Shown: positions 42,520 through 52,510 of the stretch, piece by piece
Layout of the letters: each line of letters opens with the position of its first letter
Numbering within the stretch: position 1 is the stretch's first letter
Assembly (NCBI RefSeq): GCF_001186155.3
Contig: NZ_CP016540.2
Span: 2,644,001-2,708,000 of the forward strand
From: Planococcus versutus
GTDB lineage: Bacteria; Bacillota; Bacilli; Bacillales_A; Planococcaceae
Length of the DNA stretch: 64,000 bases
Direction of reading: 5' to 3'
Position numbers and translations under genes: made by a program
The notes under the pieces: model-generated
The model's input: only the letters and a program-made list of their open reading frames with translations
Databases searched by the model: none
What the model was told of the DNA's origin: nothing

Positions 42520-43068
42520 TCACTTCCTTTTAAATGCCAACCCATTTTCCATTTCGATAGCTTGATCGGCTTGTTGCACGAGCCAAATATGAATGCGTCC
42601 AAGCCAAGCTTGATAATGCTCATCACGCACAAAGTCATCTAGCACTTCATTTGAAACAATGGTCAATAAATCTACAGTGCCTAGCATTTTGATAAGGGTT
42701 TCTTGCAATTTGGTCCACTTGGCTTCCATGCAGCCTTCAATTTCAGAACACATTTTGCCTGTTTCCCATCCTTCGTATAATTCATTAGCTAGCCAAGTTG
42801 TTACACAATCCCACAACACTAAGTCACGCGGTTGCAATATTTTTGTCACGTTCTCCAGCTCATATGCTTGTTCGATTGTCAGCCAATTATCTTCGAGCCG
42901 ATCTAAACGATGACGTTCGATGCGTTCTTTCATTTCCTCATCGTTTACTTGGCCGCTAGCTAAATAAATTTTGCGAGCATTGCTAAAATTACGGACAATC
43001 GATTCTGCATAAGCACTTTTTCCACTGCGAACTCCTCCGCTGATGAAAACTAGTTGACCTCGAGCCAT
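42520..43068 (-). CDS. cobU: Adenosylcobinamide kinase / adenosylcobinamide-phosphate guanylyltransferase
   Basis: 182-aa bifunctional enzyme activating adenosylcobinamide to its GDP derivative. Walker A is FISGGVRSGKSAYAE, and the RHRLDR motif holds the guanylylated His. SNEVLDDFVRDEHYQAWLG replaces the usual SNEVGxGIVP, so the C-terminal segment differs from canonical CobU, while the short paralogue at 39351-39782 keeps GIVP. It overlaps cobD by 19 bp. Confidence 0.9.
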   Translation of the reverse strand: MARGQLVFISGGVRSGKSAYAESIVRNFSNARKIYLASGQVNDEEMKERIERHRLDRLEDNWLTIEQAYELENVTKILQPRDLVLWDCVTTWLANELYEGWETGKMCSEIEGCMEAKWTKLQETLIKMLGTVDLLTIVSNEVLDDFVRDEHYQAWLGRIHIWLVQQADQAIEMENGLAFKRK

Positions 43069-44129
43069 TCGGCAATCGCCTCCCGCAGTTTTTCCATGTT
43101 CTCAGCTGACTTCATCCCAATTCGAAACCACTTTCCATCCATGCCACGGAACGTTTCCGTATGACGCAACACAATCCCCGCCTTCAAAAGATCTGTTAAA
43201 AATAAGTTACCATTTTTTGATACGGGTAGTTGAAATGATAGGAAATTTACTGCCGAATTTGTTGTCTTGCAGCCATATGATGTTAAAAATTGTTGCATTT
43301 TCATACGTTCTATTGTTGCAGCTGCAATTACGTTATGACGATAATCCGTTTGCTTTAAACAATCCGCGCCAATTGCAGCCGACAGCGCATTGACGTTCCA
43401 ATGGGCTGCACCTTGTTTTAACTGTTGAATCGTTTTTTCTTGACTGACAACATAACCAAGACGCAATCCCGGAATAGCATACATTTTGGTCATTGAACGC
43501 ACAATAATAGTGTTGGGGAAGTCGTTCAAAAACGGCAAAAACGATGCTTTTTCACCAATAAAATCGATAAATGCTTCGTCTACTATTAGTTCACACTCTT
43601 GTGTTAAACACAGTTTCGCAATAGACTGCAGTACATTCATATTCACCAACACACCTGTTGGGTTGTGCGGATTGCATATGTAAATCGCCGCACAGTCTTG
43701 AATGGTATTTGCAACATGTTCTTCTGTTAATACCCAATCGTTTGCTGCATGCAATTGAATTTCTTCTATTTGAACATTTTCTGCTTCTAGCGTTTGACGG
43801 TATTCAGAAAATGCCGGTTCAATTAGTACGACTTTTTGGTTTCGATACCTCCTAGCCAACCAAGTAAACACTTCAGCAGCACCGTTTGCTGTAGCTACTT
43901 GCGCTACTTTCACACCGTGAAATTCAGCGGCAGCGGTACGAAACGGTTCACCGTCTGGGTCAGGATAAGAACCAATTAATGGCAACATTTCTGACCATTT
44001 TTTCGAAAGAAATGTTGGTGGACCGAATGGATGAACATTTTCACTAAAATCTATCACTTGTTGTGGTGGAGTGATTCCCAGTTGTTTATATAAACGCAAT
44101 GGATTGGCTCCGTGATTAGGCAATTCCAA
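43050..44129 (-). CDS. cobD: L-threonine-O-3-phosphate decarboxylase
   Basis: 359-aa PLP aminotransferase-fold enzyme making (R)-1-amino-2-propanol phosphate, the nucleotide-loop linker. Motifs are NHGANP near the N-terminus, IDFSENVHPFGPP, YICNPHNPTG, VDEAFIDF and the PLP lysine in RSMTKMYAIPGLRLGY. The operon context distinguishes it from histidinol-phosphate aminotransferase. It overlaps cbiB by 14 bp. Confidence 0.93.
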   Translation of the reverse strand: MELPNHGANPLRLYKQLGITPPQQVIDFSENVHPFGPPTFLSKKWSEMLPLIGSYPDPDGEPFRTAAAEFHGVKVAQVATANGAAEVFTWLARRYRNQKVVLIEPAFSEYRQTLEAENVQIEEIQLHAANDWVLTEEHVANTIQDCAAIYICNPHNPTGVLVNMNVLQSIAKLCLTQECELIVDEAFIDFIGEKASFLPFLNDFPNTIIVRSMTKMYAIPGLRLGYVVSQEKTIQQLKQGAAHWNVNALSAAIGADCLKQTDYRHNVIAAATIERMKMQQFLTSYGCKTTNSAVNFLSFQLPVSKNGNLFLTDLLKAGIVLRHTETFRGMDGKWFRIGMKSAENMEKLREAIAEWLEVN

Positions 44130-45069
44130 GCAAAATTCCCCCTAAAGCAAATAAGAGAAAAAATCCAATTGTCACTATTTGCATATGTTTGACAGTTTCT
44201 TTAATATGACGTGCTTCTAATTGATAAACTGGTGTCCCCATAAACGCACGATGCGACTCAACACCTTGGTAACGATTCACCCCACCTAATCTAACGCCTA
44301 ATTGCACAGCCGTTGCTGCTTCTAGCCAGCCACTATTCGGACTTGGGTGTTTTGGTGCATCTTGTAGCCAAGTTTTAAGACGCTGACTAAAGGATAGGTT
44401 TTGGTGATTTTTTGTCACGAAGATTAGTAAACAACCGGTTATCCGACTGGGAATAAAATTCAAGATATCGTCTGCTTTTGCTGAAGCAAATCCAAACTTC
44501 TTGAACTCCTTAGTTTTGTAACCGACCATAGAATCGAGTGTGTTGACAGCTTTGTATAACCACAAACCTGGTGCACCTAGTAAAAATGCCCAAAACAACG
44601 GTGCTGTCACTCCATCACTGGTATTTTCAGATACTGTTTCCACTACGCCACGCGTAATTTCACTTTCATCCAAATTTTCTGTATCTCTTCCGACAATCCA
44701 CGATAATTTTTCACGTGCCCGTTCGAAATCGTTGGTTACTAGCGGGTCATAAACATCCATCGCTGCGTCTTTCAAGCTTTTTTGTGCAAGTCCTGAAGCA
44801 ATTAGCAACGCTTCTACAGCAATACCGATTATCGGGTTGATGGAATAAGCTAAAAAGACAATGCCGTAAACTAGTATAAAAACTACCGTCACTATTGTGC
44901 CAAGAAGTACAAATCCATTTTGAAAAGTGTTAGTTCCGCGATTCCAGCGATTGGTTAATTTTTTTATGGCGGTACCGATCCAGCGCACTGGATGCGGCCA
45001 ATTGGGTGGGTCGCCTACAATGCGGTCGATGATTACTCCTAAAGCAATGGCTACAATATGCGCCATCAT
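44116..45069 (-). CDS. cbiB: Adenosylcobinamide-phosphate synthase
   Basis: 317-aa membrane enzyme attaching aminopropanol phosphate to adenosylcobyric acid. It has the family pattern DRIVGDPPNWPHPVRWIG near the N-terminus, GVVETVSENTSDGVTAPLFWAFLLG in the centre, several membrane segments and PSPNSGWLEAA. Two adjacent ATGs are possible starts; the first overlaps the btuD-cbiZ stop (ATGA), so it is coupled. Confidence 0.94.
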   Translation of the reverse strand: MMAHIVAIALGVIIDRIVGDPPNWPHPVRWIGTAIKKLTNRWNRGTNTFQNGFVLLGTIVTVVFILVYGIVFLAYSINPIIGIAVEALLIASGLAQKSLKDAAMDVYDPLVTNDFERAREKLSWIVGRDTENLDESEITRGVVETVSENTSDGVTAPLFWAFLLGAPGLWLYKAVNTLDSMVGYKTKEFKKFGFASAKADDILNFIPSRITGCLLIFVTKNHQNLSFSQRLKTWLQDAPKHPSPNSGWLEAATAVQLGVRLGGVNRYQGVESHRAFMGTPVYQLEARHIKETVKHMQIVTIGFFLLFALGGILLGIA

Positions 45070-46532
45070 AAATTTTTCGCTTTCGCTAATTCGTATAAAT
45101 CGAGCGCTTTAATGGTACATTCAAAAACACCCACGCCAATTAATTTCCCAAGTTCTGTAATTGGACCTGCATATGGCAAACTCTCACCTTGTTGCGTGGC
45201 TGCAACTAAGCAGCTATCCGTAGAAGTACCTGTTGCAATTGTCCCCGTTAAAGGATCTCGAACTTCTCGAACTTGAAGTGCTTTTGTTTTGGCTTCAGTT
45301 GCTGTGATCATCGCTTGAATAAATGCTTCATTTGATAATACCCCGTTAACCAAAATCCACGTATTAATTGTACCGACACGCACTGAACGTTCTACCGCTT
45401 TTGAAACGTCCACTCCGTTACCAACTCCTGCTGTTACGGCAATAACAACCGATCCAAAAAGACTTTCGTACTCTTTGACGATAGCATCTTGTGTTTGAAC
45501 AGCTGTCATCATCCCTACCGTATCCGTCGTTTTTAAACCACTTTTTTCAATAAAATCAGTCATTTCCTGGACACTGTCGTCCACATTATAGGACGCATCT
45601 ACATGACGATTCATGAAATTACGAAACCACCCTGAACCTGCATTCACAACAGCGGAAGAAACTGTTTTTAATGGTGTTGCGCTCCGATATAACACCATTC
45701 CGTTAGAAATTTCAAAGTCTTCTGCACAAATTTGGTGAGTTGCTATTTTATTTTTAACGCCTGGCAATAACGTAATTTGTGGCTTTGGTAATTCCGGATG
45801 GGGATGATTGCTAATTCGGGTTTTGTAGACACTTTTTATGTCTTTTTCTCGGACAACTTCATGCGGTTCGCCAATTCGGACTACAGATCCTTTGTCTAAG
45901 AGCAACAATTGATCACAATACATAGACGCCAAATTAATATCGTGAAAAATCGAAACAATGGTTAACTCTTTTTCTATAGCTTGTTTTTTTATTGTATCGA
46001 GCAATTCTTTCTGATGGTTGATGTCCAAATGGTTGGTTGGTTCATCTAACAATAAAATTCCTGCGTCTTGCGCTAATGCTTGTGCTACAAAAACACGCTG
46101 TTGCTCGCCACCGGACATCTGGTCAATTTGCGTTTTTTCGTAATGGCGAATATCCATTAAGCTCATGGCCTCTAAAACAGCACGTTCATCTTCTGCTGAC
46201 CATGAAGAAAACCAGCCTTCTTGATGTGGATAACGGCCAAGTGACACGGTTTCCCGAACGGTATGAGCAAAAGAATGCGTATGAAGTTGTGGCAATACCG
46301 CCATTTTCCGTGCCAGTTGTTTTGGCGGAAAAGTCGAAATCGAACTACCTTCGATCTGAACTTCACCACTTTCCGCTGGCAATACGCCACTGATTAGCTT
46401 CATTAGCGTGGACTTCCCACTACCGTTCGGTCCTAAAATTCCGAGTATAGAGCCCTTATTCACTGTAAATGATACATCTTTAACGATTTTTTTATCGCCA
46501 TAGCCACCTGTTAATCCAATTACGTTAAGCAT
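45066..46532 (-). CDS. btuD: BtuD-CbiZ fusion: cobalamin ABC ATPase with adenosylcobinamide amidohydrolase
   Basis: 488-aa two-domain protein. The first ~255 residues are an FecE/BtuD-type ABC ATPase: Walker A GPNGSGKST, signature MSGGEQQRV, Walker B ILLLDEPTNHLD. From about residue 265 it is CbiZ (GMVLYRSATPLKTVSSAVVN, TAVQTQDAIV, VTAGVGNGVDVSKA, ATGTSTDSC), which hydrolyses adenosylcobinamide or pseudocobamides to cobyric acid for remodelling. The same fusion is known as YvrA in B. subtilis. The ATG is preferred over an upstream TTG, which is only 4 bases from the ribosome site GGAG. Fusion links corrinoid uptake directly to remodelling. Confidence 0.93.
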   Translation of the reverse strand: MLNVIGLTGGYGDKKIVKDVSFTVNKGSILGILGPNGSGKSTLMKLISGVLPAESGEVQIEGSSISTFPPKQLARKMAVLPQLHTHSFAHTVRETVSLGRYPHQEGWFSSWSAEDERAVLEAMSLMDIRHYEKTQIDQMSGGEQQRVFVAQALAQDAGILLLDEPTNHLDINHQKELLDTIKKQAIEKELTIVSIFHDINLASMYCDQLLLLDKGSVVRIGEPHEVVREKDIKSVYKTRISNHPHPELPKPQITLLPGVKNKIATHQICAEDFEISNGMVLYRSATPLKTVSSAVVNAGSGWFRNFMNRHVDASYNVDDSVQEMTDFIEKSGLKTTDTVGMMTAVQTQDAIVKEYESLFGSVVIAVTAGVGNGVDVSKAVERSVRVGTINTWILVNGVLSNEAFIQAMITATEAKTKALQVREVRDPLTGTIATGTSTDSCLVAATQQGESLPYAGPITELGKLIGVGVFECTIKALDLYELAKAKNL

Positions 46533-46534
46533 AC

Positions 46535-47536
46535 TCAAGCCACTCCTTTGCGCTGACGGAAAAAGATAAAGGCAAATACTGGTGCTCCAATAAACGCAGT
46601 AATAACGCCAATGGGTAGTTCTGTTGGTGAAATGATAGTTCTCGACACTAAATCACAGACGATTAACAATGCCGCTCCGTTAATAAAAGACAAAGGTAAC
46701 ACATGACGATGATCTGATCCCCACAATAAACGAGTCATATGAGGCACAACTAATCCAACAAAGCCGATAGTTCCAGACACCGAAACTGCCGCTCCTGTTA
46801 AAACCGATCCGCCAATTAATACCGTTAGTTTACTTTTCTTCACATCTACACCAAGATGCTGCGCACGTTCTTCGCCAAACAACATCGCATTTAATTCACG
46901 ACGCTTAAGCCATAAGATGAACGAACCAATTAGCACAAATGGCAACGCCATCCGGACATAAGGCCAACCGCGCATTGACACGCTGCCAAGTAACCAGCCA
47001 ATAATTTGGCGCAACTCTTCACCCGTTAAGGCAATCATCAAGGAAATAATAGAACCCAGAAACGAACTAAAAATAATTCCTGTCAAAATGACCGTTTCCA
47101 TTTTCATCGAACGATCCACTAATTTTGCGAAGCTCATTACTGCAAACATAGTGAGTAATGCGCCCATCATGCTCATCACGGGTAGTGTAAACGGTCCTAA
47201 ATATGGGATGGAAATACCAAAAAAAAGCGTCATCACAGCGCCAACGGAGGCACCGGAAGACACTCCCAAGGTGTAAGGATCGGCCAATGGATTTTTTAAA
47301 AGCCCTTGGAATGCAGCACCAGCAATTGCCAGTGCTGCTCCAACAAGTCCCGCCAAAATTACACGCGGCATACGGATATTCCATAAAATATTGGCTGCCG
47401 CTTCATCGGAGGCAGGATTCCACAACACGGATGGTGATATCGATACCGTTCCAACCGTTACTCCTAATAAAATTGTTGCTACTAAAGTTAGTAGAGAAAC
47501 CCCGTAAGCTATAACGTTTTTACTCATTGAAAACAT
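46535..47536 (-). CDS. btuC: Cobalamin ABC transporter permease
   Basis: 333-aa FecCD/BtuC permease, with about nine or ten membrane helices. Conserved regions are IRMPRVILAGLVGAALAIAGAAFQGLLKNPLADPYTLGVSSGA and GFVGLVVPHMTRLLWGSDHR, the coupling-helix segment contacting BtuD. Two starts are possible: the first ATG (47536), overlapping btuF by 17 bp, or MSKN at 47527. Confidence 0.94.
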   Translation of the reverse strand: MFSMSKNVIAYGVSLLTLVATILLGVTVGTVSISPSVLWNPASDEAAANILWNIRMPRVILAGLVGAALAIAGAAFQGLLKNPLADPYTLGVSSGASVGAVMTLFFGISIPYLGPFTLPVMSMMGALLTMFAVMSFAKLVDRSMKMETVILTGIIFSSFLGSIISLMIALTGEELRQIIGWLLGSVSMRGWPYVRMALPFVLIGSFILWLKRRELNAMLFGEERAQHLGVDVKKSKLTVLIGGSVLTGAAVSVSGTIGFVGLVVPHMTRLLWGSDHRHVLPLSFINGAALLIVCDLVSRTIISPTELPIGVITAFIGAPVFAFIFFRQRKGVA

Positions 47537-48491
47537 CAGGGTAAACTGCCTGCGCCATTTCCATCAATCCGGCTGTTAATCGTGGACCTGAACGAGTGAG
47601 CATGTCCGAGTCTAGACTATAGATAGCGTCTTCTTTCACAGCTGTTACTTCTGCAAAGCCGCCACGTGTTTTAATTTGACCCACTGCATCTTCAACATAC
47701 CCGCCTTCAGTCGTGATGATCACGTCTGGATTAGCTGCAACGATTGCTTCTGGGTCCATGCTGATCCAGCCTTCCAAATCGCCAGCTACGTTTTTAGCAT
47801 TGATTATTGATAGCATTTCATCCATGAATGTGCCGCTTCCTGTCGTGAAGATGTCCGGCTGACTGCCGACTTCCAAAAAGACAGTTTTTGGTTCTTCAAT
47901 CGTTGCTGCTAGTTTTTCAATTTCAGCTACTTGTACTTCCATTTCGGATACAATTTTTTCTGCTTCTTCCATTGCACCTGTCGCTTGTGCGATAGTTGAA
48001 ATGGAATCATATACTTCATCAAAGCTCTCTGCGTTTTGAACAACAAACACTTCAAGACCTGCATCACGCAATTGTTGCAACCCAGCATCGCCCACACCCA
48101 GTCCTGATTCATGTGCGAGTACTAAGTCTGGTTGAAGACTAATAATTTTTTCCACATTAAATTCTTGCCCACCAATTTTTTCAACGTCTGCTGTTGCTTC
48201 TGGATAATTATCAAAATCCGAGACCCCTACAATTTTCTCATCTAATCCAAGTTCGTAAGCAATTTCTGTATTCGACGGAATCATTGAAACGATTGCTTCA
48301 GGTTCTTCTTCAATGACAATTTCATCGCCAACGGCGTCTACCAATGTTACTGGAAATTCAACTTCTGCTACTTCTGTCGGTGGTTCTGCTGGTGTTTCAA
48401 TATCTTTTTCAGGTGTTGTTGTCTCCCCGCACCCTGCCAGTATAATGGCTGCTACTCCTGCTGTTGCGCCAAACTTCCAAAACTTTTTCAT
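47520..48491 (-). CDS. btuF: Cobalamin-binding lipoprotein
   Basis: 323-aa substrate-binding lipoprotein of the B12 ABC importer. It has a signal peptide with lipobox LAGC (Cys21) followed by an acidic Thr/Pro/Glu-rich linker. The BtuF/FhuD-type two-lobed domain starts about residue 45 (FPVTLVDAVGDEIVIEEEPEAIVSM). First gene of the 13-gene operon, behind the cobalamin riboswitch. Confidence 0.94.
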   Translation of the reverse strand: MKKFWKFGATAGVAAIILAGCGETTTPEKDIETPAEPPTEVAEVEFPVTLVDAVGDEIVIEEEPEAIVSMIPSNTEIAYELGLDEKIVGVSDFDNYPEATADVEKIGGQEFNVEKIISLQPDLVLAHESGLGVGDAGLQQLRDAGLEVFVVQNAESFDEVYDSISTIAQATGAMEEAEKIVSEMEVQVAEIEKLAATIEEPKTVFLEVGSQPDIFTTGSGTFMDEMLSIINAKNVAGDLEGWISMDPEAIVAANPDVIITTEGGYVEDAVGQIKTRGGFAEVTAVKEDAIYSLDSDMLTRSGPRLTAGLMEMAQAVYPDVFNE

Positions 48492-48563
48492 ACATATAAT
48501 CCCCTTTAGTTGTCATTTTTATGCACTAACAAATGCGTTCAATTGTTCCTGTCATCAGAATAA

Positions 48564-48830
48564 GAAAAATCCCCCGCAACATTCTGCGAGAGATTAAAAG
48601 GACGCCATAAAAAAGCATGCGCATCCAGCCTTTCCTCGCAGGCATATGGGTTTGTTGTCATAAAGGCAGGTCTCCTGGCTTGTGATCACGGGTTTTTTGC
48701 ACCTTCCCAAAGCGTTGCTTCAGTGGCATGTTGCAAATTCCTCTCACATACAGTGGCGGGACCGCGCCGGAATGGAACCGGCTTCCCTTTTAACTCATGT
48801 TCTTAGACATAAGCACCTTTATGAATCGCT
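48564..48830 (-). promoter_or_regulatory. Cobalamin riboswitch with terminator expression platform
   Basis: The aptamer (about 48660-48830, minus strand) has GGTGC, GGGAAGCCGGT, GCGGTCCCGCCACTG, GCCACTG, GGGAAGG and the B12 box AAGCCAGGAGACCTGCC (48665-48681). The expression platform contains a terminator hairpin CTCTCGCA/TGCGGGGG with loop GAATGT and ATTTTTC (48564-48592). Upstream, CTGCGAGG (48634-48641) can pair with TCTCGCAG of the terminator 5' arm, making an antiterminator. B12 binding should therefore stop transcription of the btu/cob operon. Confidence 0.95.
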
Positions 48831-48853
48831 ATTAAGTTTTGTTTCTGGGTTTC

Positions 48854-48859
48854 ATTATA
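48854..48859 (-). promoter_or_regulatory. -10 element of the cobalamin operon promoter
   Basis: A consensus TATAAT preceded by GTG lies between the argS stop and the riboswitch. No clear -35. Predicted start about 48847, a few bases before the aptamer. Confidence 0.6.
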
Positions 48860-48881
48860 CACGCAAATGATCGGTTTTCGC

Positions 48882-50543
48882 TTACATTTTTTCAGGAGCT
48901 TTGACGCCCACTGTTTTTAATGCATTGGCTAAAGTTGTTTTTACAGCTGTGATTAACGCTAAACGCGCACTTGTCATTTCCACATTTGTCGCATCCAATA
49001 CTTTATTGGCGTTATAGAAGCTGTGGAAATGGGACGCCAATTCATGAATGTACGTCGTAATACGGTGAGGTGCACGCTGTTTAGCAGCATCTGCAATCAC
49101 TTGCGGAAAATCACCGATTTTCTTCAAGACATCAATTTCTTTTTCCGAAGTCAATAAATTCAAGTGCTCTTCTGATGCCAACAAGCCTTGTTCTTCTGCT
49201 TGACGTAAAATCGAACTAATACGAGCATGCGCATATTGGGAGTAATACACCGGATTTTCGTTTGACTGTGAAACAGCCAAGTCCAAATCAAAATCCATAT
49301 GGGAATCCCCTGAACGCATTGCGAAGAAATAACGCACAGCATCCAAGCCAACTAATTCTACTAGCTCACGCATGGTTACAGCTTTACCGGTACGTTTACT
49401 CATTTTCATTTTTTCGCCGTCTTTGTACAATTGCACCATTTGAATAACGCTCACTTCAAGCGTATCACGGTCATAGCCAAGCGCTTCTATTGCTGCTTTC
49501 ATGCGCGGAATATACCCGTGATGATCAGCTCCCCATACATTGATTAGCTTATTGAATCCACGCTGCAACTTATCTTCATGGTACGCAATATCCGGCATTA
49601 AATACGTATACGTACCGTCGTTTTTAATTAATACACGGTCTTTGTCGTCACCGAATGTTGTTGAGCGGAACCAAGTTGCACCTTCTTCTTCGAATACGTG
49701 ACCATTTGCGCGCAATTTAGCCAATGCTTCGTCAATTTTGCCATTTTTGTAAAGAGCTGATTCTGGATACCACTCGTCAAATTCAACACGAAAATCAGCT
49801 AAATCTTGTTGCAATTTAGCAAGCTCTACTTTTAAGCCATGTTGACGGAACGCTTCAAAACGCGCTTCGTGTGTCATGTCGCTAAATTTGTCACCATGCT
49901 CTTGCACTAATGCTTGCGCGATGTCTTTAATGTCTTGTCCGCGATAGCCATTTTCTGGCATGCTGTCGCCTTTACCCAGTGCTTCAAAATAACGTGCTTC
50001 AATCGACAACGCCAAATTATTGATTTGATTGCCAGCATCATTGATGTAATATTCACGTGATACATTATATCCTGCAAAATCCAATACGTTGCATAAAGAA
50101 TCACCGACTGAAGATCCACGAGCATGACCTAGGTGTAAGTCGCCAGTGGGATTAGCCGATACGAACTCTACTTGAATGCGTTCGCCGGCGCCAGCAGTGG
50201 AACGGCCATATTCAGCTTTTTGTTCAAGTACTGTTTTGATGACAGTTTGTAAATAATCTTTTTTGATCGTGATGTTGATAAATCCAGGTCCTGCGATTTC
50301 TACCGTCTCAATGTTTGCCATATCTTTATCCAGGTTCGCTACGATAGCTTCTGCGATTGCACGAGGTGCTTTTTTAGCCAACCGCGTTAATTGCATGGCA
50401 ATATTGGTCGCGTAATCCCCATTTGTTTTGTCTCTAGGTGATTCTAATTGCACTTCCACAGTTTCTGTTGTTAACTCTGCTTTTTCAATTGCTTCTGCAA
50501 ATGCAGTTTTGATCGAATGTTGTACTTTTTCTACTGCGTTCAT
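48882..50543 (-). CDS. argS: Arginyl-tRNA synthetase
   Basis: 553-aa class I synthetase. The HIGH motif is [12 protein letters not shown], preceded by [10 protein letters not shown]; the KMSKS-like motif is [13 protein letters not shown]. The C-terminal DALR anticodon-binding domain has [15 protein letters not shown]. Of two adjacent ATGs the second is preferred, GGAGG being 7 bases from it. It overlaps the ywiB stop, giving the usual ywiB-argS pair. Confidence 0.97.
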   Translation of the reverse strand: MNAVEKVQHSIKTAFAEAIEKAELTTETVEVQLESPRDKTNGDYATNIAMQLTRLAKKAPRAIAEAIVANLDKDMANIETVEIAGPGFINITIKKDYLQTVIKTVLEQKAEYGRSTAGAGERIQVEFVSANPTGDLHLGHARGSSVGDSLCNVLDFAGYNVSREYYINDAGNQINNLALSIEARYFEALGKGDSMPENGYRGQDIKDIAQALVQEHGDKFSDMTHEARFEAFRQHGLKVELAKLQQDLADFRVEFDEWYPESALYKNGKIDEALAKLRANGHVFEEEGATWFRSTTFGDDKDRVLIKNDGTYTYLMPDIAYHEDKLQRGFNKLINVWGADHHGYIPRMKAAIEALGYDRDTLEVSVIQMVQLYKDGEKMKMSKRTGKAVTMRELVELVGLDAVRYFFAMRSGDSHMDFDLDLAVSQSNENPVYYSQYAHARISSILRQAEEQGLLASEEHLNLLTSEKEIDVLKKIGDFPQVIADAAKQRAPHRITTYIHELASHFHSFYNANKVLDATNVEMTSARLALITAVKTTLANALKTVGVKAPEKM

Positions 50544-50950
50544 CATTTAGCCTCCATAAACTGTATTTCCATTTCGTATTCACCAGCATAATCCGCGCCC
50601 AGCGAGAGATCGTATCGGACCATAAATCGCGTATCGCTAACGAACAGCTCGTGCACTTTCGTCGTCAACATAAATGACCCTTGTTCGTTTGTTAGATTGC
50701 CCGTTTGTTCTTTATGTAATAAAAAAGGTAGCCGCATCTGCAAGCCCCCACTTCTCATAATCACCGCTTCATCTTCTTGAAGTTTAACCGTCGTTCGAAT
50801 ATGCAGATCATCCTGCTGCTCTGCATATTGAAGATAGCGCAGTTGGTTTTTCTCCGTCAACGTGCCACTAGATTCTAATCTCATCACTTGGTCTTCTGCA
50901 TCCGGCTGGCGGATCGTCGTCGTCAGTTTTATTATTACTGTCTTTTGCAT
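50543..50950 (-). CDS. ywiB: YwiB family protein (DUF1934)
   Basis: 135-aa beta-rich protein matching YwiB by size and position before argS. It starts [17 protein letters not shown], with GGGGAGCGG upstream; 17 upstream codons are discarded. Repeating beta strands ([40 protein letters not shown]) suggest a calycin-like barrel. Function is not known. Confidence 0.85.
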   Translation of the reverse strand: MQKTVIIKLTTTIRQPDAEDQVMRLESSGTLTEKNQLRYLQYAEQQDDLHIRTTVKLQEDEAVIMRSGGLQMRLPFLLHKEQTGNLTNEQGSFMLTTKVHELFVSDTRFMVRYDLSLGADYAGEYEMEIQFMEAK

Positions 50951-51083
50951 GTCTTTCCGCTCCCCGTCAACTAATAACCTTCTCATTATAGCCCGATTCA
51001 CTTGGTTTTTTCAATACGACGTCCATTGTTTGCACCAGTTCTTTTAATCTTTAGGCGGTAAGTTCAAACTTTCCCCCCTTTCA

Positions 51084-51116
51084 TAACAAAACCGACCCCA
51101 CTATTTTCAGGATCGG
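51084..51116 (-). terminator. Weak terminator after the antiporter gene
   Basis: CCGATCCT pairs with AGTGGGGTCGG-type arm (8 pairs, two wobble), followed by TTTTG on the minus strand. Confidence 0.5.
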
Positions 51117-51135
51117 CTCGACTTTACTCTATTTT

Positions 51136-52359
51136 TTATTTTTCTTGAAGACCTAATTTTTTAATTAGCGGTTTGATCGTTAAGCCTTGAATTACTAACG
51201 AAAACAAAACAACAGCAAACGTCAGTAACAAGATCGTTTCACGGCCTTCAAAACTTATCGGAAGACTTAAAGCTAGAGCAATTGATAAACTGCCTTTTAA
51301 TCCACCCCAATTTAGTAAAATCCGTTCTTTGCGATCTAACTCTTTGGCCGGCATCGTACTCAAGAAAAGCGCAATCACTCGTGCACCCAGAACAATCACA
51401 ATGGCCAATAAAATAATCATCCATTGACCATCAAAATCAATATTGCGTATTTCGAGTCCAATAATTAAAAAGATAAGTGAATTTGCGATTAAAGTGATAA
51501 CGTCCCAAAACGAATTGATGTTGCTTTTTGTTGTTTCAGACATTCCAATTTTGCCACCGTAATCGTTAAAAACAAAGCCACCTGCGACGACAGCAATGAT
51601 ACCTGATACATGTAGATGTTCAGCGATAAAGTAACTACCAAAAAACAGCAAGGCAGATATGGCGATTTCAAAAGGATAGTCGTCATAAAAACGAATAACT
51701 TGTGAAAAAAGAAAGCCGAGAATGACTCCAACTAGAATGCCACCTACTGCAAAACGAAGAAATAATAAAACACCGCTTCCTAAGCCTGCCCACCCCATAT
51801 CAATATAGGTCAATAAATAAACAGAAGATATTTGAAACAAAACGATGGCGATTCCATCATTAAATAGGGATTCCCCTTCCATAATCGTTGAAATTTTTTC
51901 CGAAACGCCTGCTGATTTAAAAATCGACAAAACACTAATAGGGTCAGTAGCACTCATTAACGCGGCAAATGTAAAGGCTACCGCTAGTGGTAACCCAATC
52001 AAAAAATGCGTAGCAAATCCGATCAGAATAAACGATAAAAAAGTTCCACCTAAAGCAAGACCGATGACGGTTTCCTTGCGCTTATATAAATGATGAAACG
52101 GAAGCTTTAACGTCGCATCTCCAAGCAATATGGGCAAGAATAAAGAAATGATAATCACTTGAAAAACTTCCGACTGGGTAATAAATTCTTCCGCATGGTC
52201 AATAAAAGGAAAAGGTAAGCTAGTCGTGCCAAGTAAAAGTCCTACCAAAACTAGCGCGATGGTATCTGGCTGTTTGATCTTTCTCGCGATGCCAACGACT
52301 GTTATCGCAATGGCTAATAATACCAGTATTTGGATAAATACCTCATCAAACTCATTCAT
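51136..52359 (-). CDS. Cation:proton antiporter (CPA1, NhaP type)
   Basis: 407-aa membrane protein with about twelve hydrophobic segments. CPA1 hallmarks are ATDPISVLSIF (TM5-6 Asp region), MEGESLFNDGIAIVLF and NWGGLKGSLSIALALSLP. It probably exchanges Na+ or K+ for H+ in pH and salt homeostasis. The start MNEFDEVFIQ follows AAAGGAA; 12 upstream codons lack a ribosome site. It is a stand-alone gene. Confidence 0.9.
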   Translation of the reverse strand: MNEFDEVFIQILVLLAIAITVVGIARKIKQPDTIALVLVGLLLGTTSLPFPFIDHAEEFITQSEVFQVIIISLFLPILLGDATLKLPFHHLYKRKETVIGLALGGTFLSFILIGFATHFLIGLPLAVAFTFAALMSATDPISVLSIFKSAGVSEKISTIMEGESLFNDGIAIVLFQISSVYLLTYIDMGWAGLGSGVLLFLRFAVGGILVGVILGFLFSQVIRFYDDYPFEIAISALLFFGSYFIAEHLHVSGIIAVVAGGFVFNDYGGKIGMSETTKSNINSFWDVITLIANSLIFLIIGLEIRNIDFDGQWMIILLAIVIVLGARVIALFLSTMPAKELDRKERILLNWGGLKGSLSIALALSLPISFEGRETILLLTFAVVLFSLVIQGLTIKPLIKKLGLQEK

Positions 52360-52462
52360 AAGCCATTTTCCTTTCTGATTGAACGCTTTCTTCATCTATA
52401 TCTCTTTTTGGAATTCGGTAAACGTAGTATCTAAACATGCCGTGCAAATTCAACAGCTTTGA

Positions 52463-52506
52463 AATCTAAAGCAGCCAGAAAAGAACGCTACTGGCTGCTT
52501 TAGATT
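52463..52506. terminator. Terminator after hmoB
   Basis: A 16-bp stem AATCTAAAGCAGCCAG/CTGGCTGCTTTAGATT with a 12-nt loop, between the hmoB stop and the antiporter start. The T tract is short. Confidence 0.65.
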
Positions 52507-52510
52507 GATA

